Assembly: GCA_028281625.1 (NCBI GenBank) | Contig: JANQJN010000005.1 | Location: forward strand, 1-54,389 | DNA length: 54,389 bases | Reading direction: 5' to 3' | Origin: Emcibacteraceae bacterium | GTDB taxonomy: Bacteria; Pseudomonadota; Alphaproteobacteria; Sphingomonadales; Emcibacteraceae | Shown here: positions 28,898 to 38,750 of the stretch, piece after piece | Layout: each line of letters starts with the position of its first letter | How positions within the stretch are numbered: position 1 is the stretch's first letter | Made by a program: the position numbers and the translations under genes | Notes under the pieces: model-generated | The model's database searches: none | What the model saw: the letters and a program-made list of their open reading frames with translations, nothing else | Told to the model about the DNA's origin: nothing

Positions 28898-31039
28898 TTA
28901 ATCCTTAAATTTGAACCTGACGACATCTTCTGCATTCGGGTCGAGCCATAAATCAACTCCGTCCGAATTCTGTAGTCCATTAAGATAAAGTGTTGGCAGG
29001 ATGAGCCATCTTTCCTGAGCCTCTAACTGCAGTCTTTTTTCTGTCAGATATGGATAGCTTTGATGCACGTCTGCAAGTGGTTTAAAGGCTGCTGCCTGCC
29101 CTCTTGCAAATGCTAATTCTCGTGCGGCGCTTACGCTGGCGTTTGCTTTAACGGTTTCAGAATTACCTCGGGCTTCATTAAGCATGGAAATAGCGTCACC
29201 ATCAGCCAAAAACAGTGATCTTTGCATATCCTCGAGCGAGCTAGCTACGTCACGAAATGCGTCATGCACACGGTTCGGGGCGTGGACATATACGAGTCTG
29301 GCATCAAGAACATTAAAACCCTGATCAAGCGCATTTACTTTATTTTTTAATTGATCCCGAAACCGTTGCTCAAGTCCGCCACGCTCCGTGGTAAATACTG
29401 AATCAATAGGAAGCTGCACGGCTTCAGACACAAGAACCTGCCGCGCTAGATCCATCAACAGGTTGTCATTTTTTTCGCTGTAAAAATGGTAATTATAAAT
29501 ATCGTCAATTTCATATGTTATTACCGATTTTATAAGTAGAACATTTTCATCTGCTGTTAGATACGTGTTTGAATTTTCGTATGAATTTACTCTTTCCCCG
29601 CTCACTGTGAAATTACCGAGGCTTTCATCGATTGAAATTTGCCGAACATTGCCGGTGTCAATAACCACCGCTTCAGTAATGGGGGATGGCAGTCTAAAAT
29701 ACAGGCCAGGTGATAATTCACTGTCCACCACTTCACCGAACCTGAGAATCATGCCCTGACTTCCAGGTGGGACCTGCACAGTATAATAGGGGTAAAGCGC
29801 AATAATTACGATCGCGGCCGTCGCGCGCATCAAATTCTTTTGATGCGATTTTAAAAAACCACCAGCAAGAGAAGCTTGCATTTTTAAGTCGTTAACCGGA
29901 TCAATATAACTTTTACGTCCAAAACTGACGATAACCAATCCTACAAAGATAACGGTAGCTGCCCATTTCGCGACCATCCAAAATGTGCTATCGGGGCTAT
30001 TCAAAGCAACGATCGTGTCGGCTCTGACAATATCTGCAGCAAAATAATCAAGCAAAAGACCGGCACTAATAGCAACTACAATAATTGATGATAGATAAGC
30101 CCACATCACTCTGTAACCAAGCATCTTGCCAACAATATTTATAGTCGCGATACTGGTCGCCGGACCTGTTAGAAGATAAACAAGCGCAGCCCCTGGCGAC
30201 AATCCGCTGATAATCAAACCAGCTGCGACAGGTGTAGACATGCTGGCACAAGTGTATAGCGGCACACTAATCAAAACCATCAGAAGCATGGAAAGAATGC
30301 TGGCGAGCAGCCCATCTCCAAAATTAAAAAAGTTATCGGGTACAAGAGCAAGCATTATCCCCGTAATCACCAGCCCTGCCACAATCCAGAAAGCAATGTC
30401 ATCAATCATTGGGCCAAAACCATAATTGAAAACGCCTTTTGCCTTTTGCTTCCAGCCTACGTTTTTGGAGGCCGCCAGTTCTCCTTCATCGTGATGATGG
30501 TGATGGTGCTCATGGTCGTGATCGTGATCGTGATGATGATGGTGGTGGGTTAGCTCTTCCAGTTCTTTTTGGTCTTCTTCTGAAAGCTCGTCATCATCCT
30601 TCTCATCACGTGTCAGAAAAGCACAGGAAAGGCCAGCTGCAATTGCACTTACCAGGGCCGCAAACGGTCTATAGATGGCCATGAAAGGTCCAAGTAGTCC
30701 GTAAGAGACAATTACCGAATCCACACCTGTTTCCGGCACGGATACAATGAAGGAAGCTGTAGCTGGTTTTGAAGCACCTTTTTTGCGCAGTGTTGCTGCT
30801 GCTGGAAGCACGCTGCAAGAACATAATGGTAAGGGGGCACCCAGAATTGTGGCCCAGAAAATTCCCTTAATTCCCTTTTGGCCAAGATTCTTGGTGATCA
30901 GTTTCATGGGAATAAATTCATGCAAAACGCCCGCAAAAAACAGACCAAATAGAATGAATATTGAGCTTTGATAAAATATTCCTACTGTCTCAGTAACAAT
31001 GCTGACAGCAATATCATATAAGGCTAATAAAAACTCCAT
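28898..31039 (-). CDS. Fusion of COG0701/SO_0444-type metal permease (His-rich loop) and SPFH domain
   Basis: 713 aa in one frame: permease (GAPLPLCSCSVLPAAATLRKKGASKPATASFIVSVPETGVDS), loop THHHHHHDHDHDHEHHHHHHD, then a TM and SPFH (YPYYTVQVPPGSQGMILRFGEVVDSELSPGLYFRLPSPI). Confidence 0.9.
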   Translation of the reverse strand: MEFLLALYDIAVSIVTETVGIFYQSSIFILFGLFFAGVLHEFIPMKLITKNLGQKGIKGIFWATILGAPLPLCSCSVLPAAATLRKKGASKPATASFIVSVPETGVDSVIVSYGLLGPFMAIYRPFAALVSAIAAGLSCAFLTRDEKDDDELSEEDQKELEELTHHHHHHDHDHDHEHHHHHHDEGELAASKNVGWKQKAKGVFNYGFGPMIDDIAFWIVAGLVITGIMLALVPDNFFNFGDGLLASILSMLLMVLISVPLYTCASMSTPVAAGLIISGLSPGAALVYLLTGPATSIATINIVGKMLGYRVMWAYLSSIIVVAISAGLLLDYFAADIVRADTIVALNSPDSTFWMVAKWAATVIFVGLVIVSFGRKSYIDPVNDLKMQASLAGGFLKSHQKNLMRATAAIVIIALYPYYTVQVPPGSQGMILRFGEVVDSELSPGLYFRLPSPITEAVVIDTGNVRQISIDESLGNFTVSGERVNSYENSNTYLTADENVLLIKSVITYEIDDIYNYHFYSEKNDNLLMDLARQVLVSEAVQLPIDSVFTTERGGLEQRFRDQLKNKVNALDQGFNVLDARLVYVHAPNRVHDAFRDVASSLEDMQRSLFLADGDAISMLNEARGNSETVKANASVSAARELAFARGQAAAFKPLADVHQSYPYLTEKRLQLEAQERWLILPTLYLNGLQNSDGVDLWLDPNAEDVVRFKFKD

Positions 31040-31380
31040 GGTTCTCCCTCTAAACTAAGCGCTATTAAAGTAAGCGCGTGGCAATACAGCCATCCACTCC
31101 CCCAAAACAAATAAATCTCGGAAAGTGGGATAATAAACAGTTATTTCTAAACAATAAAGTCTTTATGACATAATATTTTGCTTAATCCTGCTTACCAATC
31201 GTTTCTCGAAATTTTTGTGCCTGAATTGCAACGATTAATTTCTTCATTGATATATTATAACGCCTTACATTTTTGTCAATTTATTAGCGCAAGTGGTGGC
31301 TGTCTCGTTTTCAACAGGGACCGATGGAGCATCGCTGACGCAAATAAACTTGCAATCAGTTTAAAAAATGTCCCGGAAAC

Positions 31381-33681
31381 TCACAGCGCCAATGTTATTT
31401 TTTGTCCCTTGACGCGCGAACAACAGGTCATCATTCTATCGCCCTGCTTTCTTTCCTTACTGGTAAGAACCTGATCCCTGTGATCTATATCCCCCTCAAT
31501 CACTTCGATTTCGCAAGTCCCGCAAATACCTTCCTTGCAATCATTGGGTACATCCATTCCTTTTGCAAGTAACGCCTCTAGGACCGTCTGATTCGCACCG
31601 ACTTTGATTGTCAGTTCAGAATCCTGCAAATAAGCATCAAAGCTATGTTCCTCTTCAGCATTAAGCGTTGCAACGTTGGAATTGAAATACTCGTAATGAA
31701 GAGCTCCCTCTGGCCAATTTTCAGCTAAGAACTTGAGTTCATGGAGCAACCGCTCTGGACCACAAGCATAAACCTGCTGGCCTTGGACCAAATCAGCGGT
31801 TAGTTCCGAAAGTTGCATTCTCATGCCGTCTTCGCCTGAATAAAAAGAAAGGCAATCACCATGCTGTTCTTTTAGTCGTTTTGCAAACGTCATGGAACTA
31901 AGGGACCGCCCTGCATAATGAACAGTGTAATCCTTGCCAAGCTCCCTCAATCTATCAGCCATGGCAATGATTGGTGTGATGCCAATACCACCCGCAATTA
32001 GCATGTATTTTTCAGCGGTTTCATCTAGCTTAAAATGATTTTTTGGCCCAACGATCTGAACTTTGTCACCGACAGCAAGTTTTTCATGAAAATGAAGCGA
32101 ACCGCCACGACCTTCCGTTTCTTTTAAAACCGCAATTTTGTATTGGTCGCCGGCTTCTGAAGACCCACAAAGCGAATATTTGCGGCTAAACTCCCCGTGA
32201 ATGAAATCGATATGAGCGCCCGCCGTCCAATTAGGAAGGCTTTTACCATTTAAACTGGCAATTGTAATTTCAATCACATCTTTTGTTTTTGATGAGATCT
32301 CCTCAACCCGTACCGTTCGATAAAGCTCGTCTTTGGACGGTGGCCCAATTTTAAAATGTGTGTGCTCAGTAAGAATTTCAGGGTCGGCCTTTTCAGGGTT
32401 TTTGTCTGGATCCCAAGTGACCCAAAGCTCTGAAGCTCCGCGAAAGGATGTATTGGGCAAGAACTCAAACTTTTGATCAGTTTTAAGTTCCATATGAGGG
32501 AGTCTCTTTACAAACTCTTCGAGGAAGATCCTCATTTCCATACGACCTATGTTCTTGCCCATACATTGGTGACTGCCGTAACCAAAGGTAAGATGATCCG
32601 TTGTATTGTCGCGGTAAAGATCAATTTCATCAGGGTTTTCAAAATGCCGTTCGTCATGATTGGCCGATGCCGTTACCATCAGAAGCCGAGCATCCTTGGG
32701 GACTTTTACATCACCAATCTGTGTGTCACGTGTTGCCTGCCGCCTCCAGGCAACAACTGATCCTTCAAAGCGCAAACATTCTTCAACAGCATTGGGTATG
32801 AGCTTCGGGTTTTCACATATTTCCTTCCATTTCTCCTTATTACCGAGAAGAACACGAAACATATTACTGGTTGCGTTGGAAGTGGTTTCATGAGCCGCAG
32901 CGAGGATCGCCATCATCATTGAGTTCAAGTAAGACTCTGTCACGATCTCCGGATACTTTAGGTGCTGGCGTACCGTAAGATACATCCACCCTTCACCCTC
33001 AGGATTTTCTTTCATCTTCTTTATGATATCGACAGCAACCGTCCAAAACTTGCCCACCGAATGAGCAACATCAATTTGTTCTTCCGGTGTTGGCCTTCCC
33101 CAGGTATTTACCGTGTGCGCAACCGAAAAACTTCTGATTTTCTCACTATCCTCATCGGGTACACCTAAAAAATGAAGCGCCACCATTAAGGGTATTTCCT
33201 TAAACATTTCAGCGACGAGATCCGCTTCGCCCTTTTCAATGAAGCGGTCCATATATTCACGGGTAAGAGCACGCACGGCAGGCTGATGTTTTTCAAGTTC
33301 TTCAGGATCAAAGCTGTCCATTAAAACGCGGCGCCGCTCCATATGGGCTGGTTCATCCTCATTTACCAATGTGCGGTTCATCGCGTAACCATAACTTTTG
33401 AGGACCTCCATCGCTTCGGGTGGTGCCGGTGTTATTTTTTCGAGCGCAATGCAGGGAGAAAATAAGATATTGTCACGAAAAATTGCTTTTACGTCATCGT
33501 ATCTGCTGACAATCCAATATCCTAAACGAGGACTATAAAATACTGGCTCCTGTTCCCTGGCCCATTTCAGCGCCTCTGCGGGGTTGACATGATAGTCGCC
33601 TTCGAACGCATCAAATTTTCGTGCACCATGGGAAATGGGACATCCGGTTGGTGTTAGCTTTTGATGATCTTGATTACTCAT
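31381..33681 (-). CDS. Self-sufficient cytochrome P450 (P450 + FMN/NADH reductase + 2Fe-2S ferredoxin), CYP116B-like
   Basis: Heme motif FGYGSHQCMG, AAHETTSN I-helix, reductase domain GGIGITPI, C-terminal CKEGICGTCEIEVIEG...C ferredoxin. ATGA overlap with the IclR gene. Confidence 0.92.
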   Translation of the reverse strand: MSNQDHQKLTPTGCPISHGARKFDAFEGDYHVNPAEALKWAREQEPVFYSPRLGYWIVSRYDDVKAIFRDNILFSPCIALEKITPAPPEAMEVLKSYGYAMNRTLVNEDEPAHMERRRVLMDSFDPEELEKHQPAVRALTREYMDRFIEKGEADLVAEMFKEIPLMVALHFLGVPDEDSEKIRSFSVAHTVNTWGRPTPEEQIDVAHSVGKFWTVAVDIIKKMKENPEGEGWMYLTVRQHLKYPEIVTESYLNSMMMAILAAAHETTSNATSNMFRVLLGNKEKWKEICENPKLIPNAVEECLRFEGSVVAWRRQATRDTQIGDVKVPKDARLLMVTASANHDERHFENPDEIDLYRDNTTDHLTFGYGSHQCMGKNIGRMEMRIFLEEFVKRLPHMELKTDQKFEFLPNTSFRGASELWVTWDPDKNPEKADPEILTEHTHFKIGPPSKDELYRTVRVEEISSKTKDVIEITIASLNGKSLPNWTAGAHIDFIHGEFSRKYSLCGSSEAGDQYKIAVLKETEGRGGSLHFHEKLAVGDKVQIVGPKNHFKLDETAEKYMLIAGGIGITPIIAMADRLRELGKDYTVHYAGRSLSSMTFAKRLKEQHGDCLSFYSGEDGMRMQLSELTADLVQGQQVYACGPERLLHELKFLAENWPEGALHYEYFNSNVATLNAEEEHSFDAYLQDSELTIKVGANQTVLEALLAKGMDVPNDCKEGICGTCEIEVIEGDIDHRDQVLTSKERKQGDRMMTCCSRVKGQKITLAL

Positions 33682-34481
33682 ATAGCGTCCCAAGAACCCA
33701 ATTTTTCGTTCAAGCGTTGCTGCGATTCTAATAAGGCTTGCTTTATTTTCTGCGCCGCCCTGCTGTCCTCTTCCCCTATATCATGTTCATAACCAATGAC
33801 AGTTAAGACGAATTCTGCCTCTCCGCGAACTCCCACCACAGGAACGGAAAGGGAAATGACATTTGGCTGAAAATCACCCATTCCGATTGAAAGGCCAGTT
33901 CGTTTTATCTCTGCCAGCTCATCCTTAAATTCGGCTTTGTCAAGTTCGAGGCCACCTATTTTTGGCTTTACGGGCAATGCACCATAAGATGAAAGCAACG
34001 CGTCTTTCTTTGCATCGTCAATCAATGCTGCGAACATCCTGCCGGTTGCACTATATATTGGGGAGAGCACTTCACCTATTCTAACCATCAGTGTGATTGG
34101 TCGTGAAGAGGCTTTTCGACCAACCACAAGTGCGGCGTCATCATTCCAGATCGACAAAAACACTGTCTCGTCAACTTTCGCATTTAGAATATCCAGTTCT
34201 TCATTGGCAAGGCTCACTCTATCAATACGCTTAATAGCCTTAAAGCCAATATCAAGGGCCTTTGGCCCTAAATCATATAAACCCGGCTCCTTTAAACGCG
34301 TAACCAAGCCCGTTTCAATTAGACTTACCAGATAACGATGAACTTTCGCTGGGGACATATCAATTTGCTGTGAAAGGGCATTTAGTGATATTGGCCCACC
34401 CGCATCAACGATAGCATCCAGAACCGTCATGCCAATAACGACAGAATTGATACCTTGCTGTATTTTCCTTGGTTCAGACAT
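33678..34481 (-). CDS. IclR-family transcriptional regulator
   Basis: 267 aa; N-terminal wHTH (PISLNALSQQIDMSPAKVHRYLVSLIETGLV) and IclR ligand domain. Confidence 0.9.
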   Translation of the reverse strand: MSEPRKIQQGINSVVIGMTVLDAIVDAGGPISLNALSQQIDMSPAKVHRYLVSLIETGLVTRLKEPGLYDLGPKALDIGFKAIKRIDRVSLANEELDILNAKVDETVFLSIWNDDAALVVGRKASSRPITLMVRIGEVLSPIYSATGRMFAALIDDAKKDALLSSYGALPVKPKIGGLELDKAEFKDELAEIKRTGLSIGMGDFQPNVISLSVPVVGVRGEAEFVLTVIGYEHDIGEEDSRAAQKIKQALLESQQRLNEKLGSWDAI

Positions 34482-35465
34482 TCATTCCTCTAATGGTTTG
34501 ACCACTTGATCAATGGCACCGAATATGGAGTTTCCTTCATAATCGGTAAGATCGATTTTTACACGATCATCAAATTGAAGAAGGGCAGTTTTGGCCGCAC
34601 CTTCATTTATGATTTCAAGGGCTCGAATTTCACCAATACAGCCACACCCAACGCTTTCGTCTTCGTTTGACACAGTCCCCATGGCAATAATGGTCCCAGG
34701 TTCAAACGTTCTGGTTTTTGCCACATGCGCGATCATATCACCATAACTAAAAGGCGAACCAATACCTGCTTCCAGTTTACCAACCTTTTCGCCCCTCACC
34801 CAACAATGCATCTCTCCAGAAACGAAGCGACTATCCCAAAGATCGCCCAACTCATCAGGTGTAACCACAATGGGTCCCAGCGATGATGATGGTTTTCCCG
34901 TTAGAAACCCGAAAGATCGTTTTAATTCAGGCGGAATCAACGCGCGTAATGAAATATCATTAAGCAGACCAAAAAGCTTAATGTGTTCTGCTGCTATTTC
35001 GGACGATACGCCTACGGGCACCTCGTCCGTAATCGCCGCGATTTCTGCTTCAAAATCAATGCCGTGCTTTTCGCATGGCAATCTAATAGGATCATTCCAC
35101 GCCATATAACCATGAGAAATGCCCTGATAAATGAGCGGTGCATCCAATATGTCGTCCGGAAGACTATCGCCTCTTGCAGCGCGATTACGGCTGATATGGC
35201 TTATGTAACAGGCACCATCCAGATATTGATAGGCCCGAGGCAGCGGCGCGCCAAGGTCATTAAAATCAAGGTCAAACACATCAGATACTTCATTGCAATT
35301 CAGATTTTCATAAAGCGATTGCAGTTTTGGCGCCACTTGATCCCAATCATCAAGTGCGGCTTGCAGTGTGGGTGCGATATTATCTGCATGACAACCCCGC
35401 TTCATATCTTGACTTACAACGATCAACCGACCGTCACGTCCTCCTTTTAACGACGCCAACTTCAT
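34482..35465 (-). CDS. Fumarylacetoacetate hydrolase-family protein
   Basis: 327 aa; FAH-like sequence (GKPSSSLGPIVVTPDEL, EMHCWVRGEKVGKLEAG). Confidence 0.85.
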   Translation of the reverse strand: MKLASLKGGRDGRLIVVSQDMKRGCHADNIAPTLQAALDDWDQVAPKLQSLYENLNCNEVSDVFDLDFNDLGAPLPRAYQYLDGACYISHISRNRAARGDSLPDDILDAPLIYQGISHGYMAWNDPIRLPCEKHGIDFEAEIAAITDEVPVGVSSEIAAEHIKLFGLLNDISLRALIPPELKRSFGFLTGKPSSSLGPIVVTPDELGDLWDSRFVSGEMHCWVRGEKVGKLEAGIGSPFSYGDMIAHVAKTRTFEPGTIIAMGTVSNEDESVGCGCIGEIRALEIINEGAAKTALLQFDDRVKIDLTDYEGNSIFGAIDQVVKPLEE

Positions 35466-35468
35466 TTA

Positions 35469-36020
35469 TTAATCCCGTTTGTAGCCAGTTTTGCCGCCAA
35501 ATACCTTTTCTCTTTGCGACCAGTCGTGTGTTTGATCCCAAAGTTCCAGTACTTCGTAAGCTTCATTTTCAAATACTTCATCGCGCATGTTGTCGGATGT
35601 ATCTGCTGTCATTTCAAGGCGGTGCCCATTTGGATCATGAAAATAAATAGACATTATAAAGTCGTCATGATTTACAGGACCGAGCACGTCAATCCCCAAG
35701 CTTTCAAGCCTTTCTTTTTCAGAAAGCAAAACATCCACACTTTCCACTTTAAATGCAAAATGCTGTACCCAGTCAGGCGTGACTTGGTCCTTCACATTCC
35801 CCGGATCATTTGGAAGTTCAAAAAATGCGATCGATGAGCCATCTTCCATTTGTAAAAATATATGTACATGTGGGCTATATTCGCCGGTGGAAGGGACATG
35901 ATCTTCACCCATAGCATGAGCAAACTTTAGGCCAAGAATATCTGCATAAAAATGAACTGTTTCCTTCGCATCACGGCACCTGAAGGCCGCATGATGTAAT
36001 CTCTTTATAATCATGTTCAA
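35469..36020 (-). CDS. VOC-superfamily (glyoxalase/extradiol dioxygenase fold) protein
   Basis: 183 aa; HHAAFRCRDAKETVHFYADILGL ... FFEL ... WVQHFAFKV ... DPNGHRLEMT. Confidence 0.88.
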   Translation of the reverse strand: MNMIIKRLHHAAFRCRDAKETVHFYADILGLKFAHAMGEDHVPSTGEYSPHVHIFLQMEDGSSIAFFELPNDPGNVKDQVTPDWVQHFAFKVESVDVLLSEKERLESLGIDVLGPVNHDDFIMSIYFHDPNGHRLEMTADTSDNMRDEVFENEAYEVLELWDQTHDWSQREKVFGGKTGYKRD

Positions 36021-37117
36021 ATTACTCCTTGCATCTTAAGTGATTTCATCACATCAACCAGCAATCTTAACGATTCCTCCGGCCCGATTGTGATCCGCAT
36101 ACAGTCTGGCAATCCCGCCCCACCACAGGGCTTTACAGATATTCCATGTTCAACGAGCCGCGCATTTACCACATTACATTGCTCAGCTCCACCTGAGAAG
36201 CGCACCAATGAAAAGTTGCACACGCTGGGCGCCGTTTCCAACCCAAGTGAATTTAGTTCCGTTTCCAGCCATTTTCTCATGGAGGCGTTATAGTGCTGCA
36301 CCTTTTCTTCATGTTCAATATCCTGGATGGCTTCAATACCAGCTGCGATCGCCGCAACGTTAATGTTAAAGCCTGCACGTACCTTATTGAGGACTTCTAT
36401 GATCGAAATTGAGGCATATGCCCAACCCAGGCGCAATCCTGCAAGTCCATACATTTTGGACATTGTCCTTGTCATTATGACGTTATCTTTTCCATTATCA
36501 CACAGCGTCCACCCCGGACAGTAATCATCAGCGTGAACAAATTCCGCATATGCTGAATCGATGACCAGAAGAATATCTTCGGCCAGTTCATCCCTTAACC
36601 GTGCCATTTCACTGTTTGGGATATATGTTCCGGTTGGATTTCCTGGATTTGCGACATAAACAACTTTGGTGTTGCTCGTGACCGATGATAGAATCTGATC
36701 CACATCAACAAACAGATTACTTTCACGTGCAACCACCGTATTTGCGCCAACGCAGCTGGCGGCAATGGGATATATCACCATGCCATGTTCCGTATAAAGG
36801 ACATCATCACCAGCATCGGCGTAACCACAAGCGATAAGCCGCAATATATCTTCTGAACCTGAACCGCAGAATATCTTCTCAATATCCCGATTATATCGGT
36901 CAGCAATTGCCCTCCTTATTTCAGGGTTCCCCGGAGGCGGATAACGATCACAACCGTTTAAAGCACTTTGTGCCGCCGCGATCGCTTTTGGACTGGGACC
37001 AAGCGCAGATTCGTTAAAGGAAAGCCTGTGAATTTTATCGACATTCTTAAACTTCATGGCACCTGGCGTATAACCAGACATGTTATAAATCGATTTTTTT
37101 GGCTGAACGAATGTCAT
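36017..37117 (-). CDS. PLP aminotransferase, HisC/aromatic-aminotransferase-like (class I/II)
   Basis: 366 aa; NPGNPTGTYIP, TMSKMYGLAGLRLGW lysine motif. Confidence 0.9.
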   Translation of the reverse strand: MTFVQPKKSIYNMSGYTPGAMKFKNVDKIHRLSFNESALGPSPKAIAAAQSALNGCDRYPPPGNPEIRRAIADRYNRDIEKIFCGSGSEDILRLIACGYADAGDDVLYTEHGMVIYPIAASCVGANTVVARESNLFVDVDQILSSVTSNTKVVYVANPGNPTGTYIPNSEMARLRDELAEDILLVIDSAYAEFVHADDYCPGWTLCDNGKDNVIMTRTMSKMYGLAGLRLGWAYASISIIEVLNKVRAGFNINVAAIAAGIEAIQDIEHEEKVQHYNASMRKWLETELNSLGLETAPSVCNFSLVRFSGGAEQCNVVNARLVEHGISVKPCGGAGLPDCMRITIGPEESLRLLVDVMKSLKMQGVI

Positions 37118-37163
37118 GTTTTCTCTTGTTTAATAGCTGCAGAATTAAATTTTATTATAAGTA

Positions 37164-37186
37164 AATTATTTATTCAATAAATAATT
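37164..37186. promoter_or_regulatory. Perfect 23-bp palindrome in divergent promoter region (operator candidate)
   Basis: AATTATTTATT-C-AATAAATAATT, 11-bp arms, between the divergent aminotransferase and ALDH genes. Confidence 0.6.
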
Positions 37187-37319
37187 AAAGCTAAATCATT
37201 ATCTACAAAATTCACGCATAACATCTATATATTCAGCTAATTTATACACTTTTTTCTTGATTTTGACCATCATGTTCGTATTTACTTTATGTTTAACATA
37301 TACATTATAACAGAAAATC

Positions 37320-38747
37320 ATGAACAATCATCATAAGCTTTATATTGGCGGAAAATGGGTTGGAAGCGACCAGAATGATTTAATCTCAATTATTAATCCT
37401 TGCAACAAAGAGGTGGTATCAAATTTATGTGCCGCTTCAGAGGAAGATATTGAAGCAGCACTAAGCGCAGCACAATCAGCCTTTGAAAAATGGTCAAAAA
37501 CCACAGCGGAGCAAAGATCAAATTTCCTTAAGAAGGTCGCCAATATTATGCAGGGACGCGCCGAAAAAATGGCGCGCATTTTGACCATAGAACAAGGAAA
37601 ACCTATCGCAGAAGCCACAGGTGAAGTCGCAACAGCAATTCGTGCATTCGAGTGGGCTGCCGGTGAAATTGAGAAAATTCAATCTAAATCATATGGGGAT
37701 GGGCCACCAGGCTACACTCAAAAAACCGAGTATGAACCAGTTGGCGTTGTTGCTGCATTCGCGCCTTGGAATTTTCCGGCTATGCTGCCCGCTCGTAAAA
37801 TTGCATTTGCACTTGCCGCAGGTTGCACCATGATCATCAAGCCCGCAGAGGAAGCACCAGGGGTTACCCTTGAAATCGCAAAAGCAATCGACGAAGCGGA
37901 CCTACCTGCTGGAGTTCTGAACATAGTGTTTGGCGATCCTGCAATGATCTCAACAAAACTGATAACATCCAAAATCGTTCGTAAAGTAAGTCTGACCGGA
38001 TCTACGGCGGTTGGTAAATTACTGGCAGGAATGGCTGCTGAAAACCTAACCCCTTGCGTACTTGAATTGGGCGGCCATGCACCCGTACTGGTATTTGATG
38101 ATATAGATGTTGAAAAAACGGCCAAAGCGCTGGCGGCATTTAAATATAGAAATGCCGGTCAGGTTTGCGTGTCACCTACCAGATTTTTTATTCATGAAAA
38201 TATTGCTGACGATTTCCTAAGGGTTTTCAAAGAATACGCTTCAAACATAGTGGTTGGTAACGGGCTTGATATTGATACAGATATGGGACCCCTCGCCCAC
38301 GAACGAAGACTGGCAGCGGTTGATGCGCTTGTTAAGGATGCAGTTAACAAGGGAGCGACACTTTTGCTTGGTGGTAGTGCCGTTGAAGGTGATGGATACT
38401 TTTATACACCGACTATCCTGACCGAAGTACCCGAAGATGCATCGATTTTGAAAACTGAAATTTTTGGCCCGGTTGCTGTTATTTCAACATTTTCAGATAT
38501 TGACAACGTGATCAGCCAGGCAAACGGTACAGATTATGGCCTGGCTTCCTACCTGTTTTGCGAAGATCAAACAAAAATAGAGTATGTTAGAAGGCGCCTG
38601 GAAGCGGGATTGGTTAGCATCAATATAGTGACCCCTATCCTCGAAAATGTTCCGTTTGGTGGTGTTAAAGAAAGCGGCTATGGTTACGAAGGTGGCAGAG
38701 AAGGACTGCTTTCCTTTATGAACTTAAAACTTGTTCACGAGGCCTGA
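37320..38747 (+). CDS. NAD(P)-dependent aldehyde dehydrogenase (succinate-semialdehyde dehydrogenase-like)
   Basis: 475 aa; LELGGHAPVLVFDD, NAGQVCVSPTRFF catalytic Cys, PFGGVKESGYGYEGG. Confidence 0.93.
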   Translation: MNNHHKLYIGGKWVGSDQNDLISIINPCNKEVVSNLCAASEEDIEAALSAAQSAFEKWSKTTAEQRSNFLKKVANIMQGRAEKMARILTIEQGKPIAEATGEVATAIRAFEWAAGEIEKIQSKSYGDGPPGYTQKTEYEPVGVVAAFAPWNFPAMLPARKIAFALAAGCTMIIKPAEEAPGVTLEIAKAIDEADLPAGVLNIVFGDPAMISTKLITSKIVRKVSLTGSTAVGKLLAGMAAENLTPCVLELGGHAPVLVFDDIDVEKTAKALAAFKYRNAGQVCVSPTRFFIHENIADDFLRVFKEYASNIVVGNGLDIDTDMGPLAHERRLAAVDALVKDAVNKGATLLLGGSAVEGDGYFYTPTILTEVPEDASILKTEIFGPVAVISTFSDIDNVISQANGTDYGLASYLFCEDQTKIEYVRRRLEAGLVSINIVTPILENVPFGGVKESGYGYEGGREGLLSFMNLKLVHEA

Positions 38748-38750
38748 GCG

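Noticed and set aside
30485-30550. Trinucleotide-like GTG/ATG/TCG repeat that might look like a microsatellite or CRISPR-like array
   Set aside because: It encodes the His/Asp-rich loop of the permease; no spacers or regular repeats.
31050-31075. TAAGCGC direct repeat (TAAGCGCTATTAAAGTAAGCGC) upstream of the permease::SPFH gene as metal-regulator site
   Set aside because: Only a 7-bp repeat; does not match a Zur, Fur or MerR-type operator that I recognise.
31178-31474. 98-aa + ORF upstream of/overlapping the P450 3' end
   Set aside because: Partly antisense to the P450, no domain and no convincing ribosome site.
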